Assembly: GCA_900319235.1 (NCBI GenBank)
Contig: ONNR01000013.1
Location: 31,140 to 95,139, forward strand
Direction of reading: 5' to 3'
Source of the DNA: an uncultured Prevotellaceae bacterium
GTDB taxonomy: Bacteria > Bacteroidota > Bacteroidia > Bacteroidales > UBA3663
Length of the DNA: 64,000 bases
In this document: in pieces, positions 63,700 through 64,000 of the stretch
Position numbering within the stretch: the first letter of the stretch is position 1
Layout of the letters: each line of letters opens with the position of its first letter
The notes under the pieces: generated by a model
The model's input: the letters and a program-made list of their open reading frames with translations, nothing else
What the model was told of the DNA's origin: nothing
Database searches by the model: none
Program-made: the position numbers and the translations under genes

Positions 63700-63805
63700 C
63701 AAATTCTCTTGGAAATAGTCTTAGTGGGGCTTAGCCTACCCCGCCCCCCTTTGAAGGGGGGGAGGGGGGGCTATAAGCCCCGACTATTTCCTCCAGGAGA
63801 ATTTG
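63700..63805. repeat. 106-bp imperfect inverted-repeat element
   Basis: Nested arms: CAAATTCTC (63700-63708) with GAGAATTTG (63797-63805); GGAAATAGTC (63711-63720) with GACTATTTCC (63782-63791); GGGGCTTA (63726-63733) with TAAGCCCC (63774-63781). The centre is a C-run, TTTGAA, then a G-run. No gene is present. It looks like a non-autonomous palindromic (MITE- or REP-like) element. Confidence 0.75.
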
Positions 63806-63941
63806 TCTCGCTTCCCACCTTTCATCGACTTCCTCTCTTCTTTTTACGCACACACTCTTTTTTCGTATTCCCATTCTTTAAACTCTCTCCCTCTTCTAGA
63901 CCCTTCGTTTATTTATAGGATGACAAAGTGGACCCAAAGGG
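63806..63941. other. Pyrimidine-rich non-coding stretch
   Basis: Rich in C and T on the plus strand (CTTCCTCTCTTCTTTTT, CTCTCTCCCTCTTC). I see no gene, promoter or terminator that I can support. Confidence 0.5.
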
Positions 63942-64000
63942 GAAGGTTCTGAAAGGTTAAGAAAGGTTCGAAAGGTTCGAGAGGTTGCTCCCTTTGGTCG
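63942..64000 (-). repeat. TTCGAACC short repeats with 18-bp flank, inverted
   Basis: Read on the minus strand: CGACCAAAGGGAGCAACC (64000-63983) followed by units TCTCGAACC, TTTCGAACC, TTTCTTAACC and TTTCAGAACC. The first 18 bases match 17 of 18 with 48275-48292 inside the activase gene. The array reaches the window edge. Confidence 0.8.

Overview
The window reads as a piece of a Bacteroidales chromosome. Three things support this: Bacteroidota-type promoters (TTTG, about 20 bases, TAnnTTTG), a SusC/SusD glycan-uptake locus, and the gene order ftsX-DUF3098-uppP-truB-queA that is usual in this order. A Prevotella-like gut or rumen pectin and arabinan degrader is the most likely source, but nothing here fixes the genus. 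I see no rRNA, tRNA, phage, insertion-sequence transposase or CRISPR array.

Layout. 1-8.5 kb is a housekeeping run on the + strand: ftsX (partial), a DUF3098 protein, uppP, truB, queA, folK, sppA, lpxK, thiL. 8.5-13.9 kb is a rhamnogalacturonan/pectin block (GH28, GH105, GH106). Next come mnmA and a carboxylesterase lipoprotein (13.9-16.6 kb), nadB (-) with a divergent polysaccharide-export lipoprotein (16.7-19.3 kb), then ychF, polA and a YgjP-type metallopeptidase (19.4-24.5 kb). 24.5-24.9 kb is a tandem array of 42-bp units. 24.9-29.8 kb holds GH43 and GH51 arabinan enzymes (-), divergent from a susC-susD-surface glycan-binding-protein operon (30.3-37.3 kb). 37.4-46 kb holds rpsA, miaB (-), a CoA-transferase, aspS and a second GH105. 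46-53 kb holds a giant acyl-CoA dehydratase activase and an S9 peptidase. 53-59.6 kb holds a CE6/SASA-type esterase, a PAP2 acid phosphatase, an AlaX-like tRNA editing protein, a DUF4332 protein, rplU-rpmA, serS and a coiled-coil secreted protein. 59.6-64 kb is a minus-strand run: a membrane protein, a third GH105, an unknown secreted protein, a second 42-bp tandem array and a short AraC-type regulator. The window ends with a large hairpin element and short repeats.

How the genes fit together. GH43, GH51, SusC, SusD and the binding protein form one divergent arabinan-utilisation locus. GH28, GH106, three GH105 enzymes and the esterases act on the pectin backbone and its decorations but are scattered among housekeeping genes. 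The binding protein and the GH43 enzyme share a repeated beta-rich module that looks like a carbohydrate-binding module I cannot name.

Most unusual signals: (i) two 42-bp-period tandem arrays with different unit sequences, both built on CCAAT...ATTGG dyads, with a solo hairpin beside array 1 that resembles the unit of array 2; (ii) a family of 9-10 bp short repeats (TTCGAACCC / TTCAGAACC) found just upstream of several start codons and also lying in frame inside the activase gene, with an 18-bp flank shared with the copy at the window end; (iii) the shared binding module; (iv) a compact promoter-plus-terminator unit that looks like a ~65-nt small RNA.
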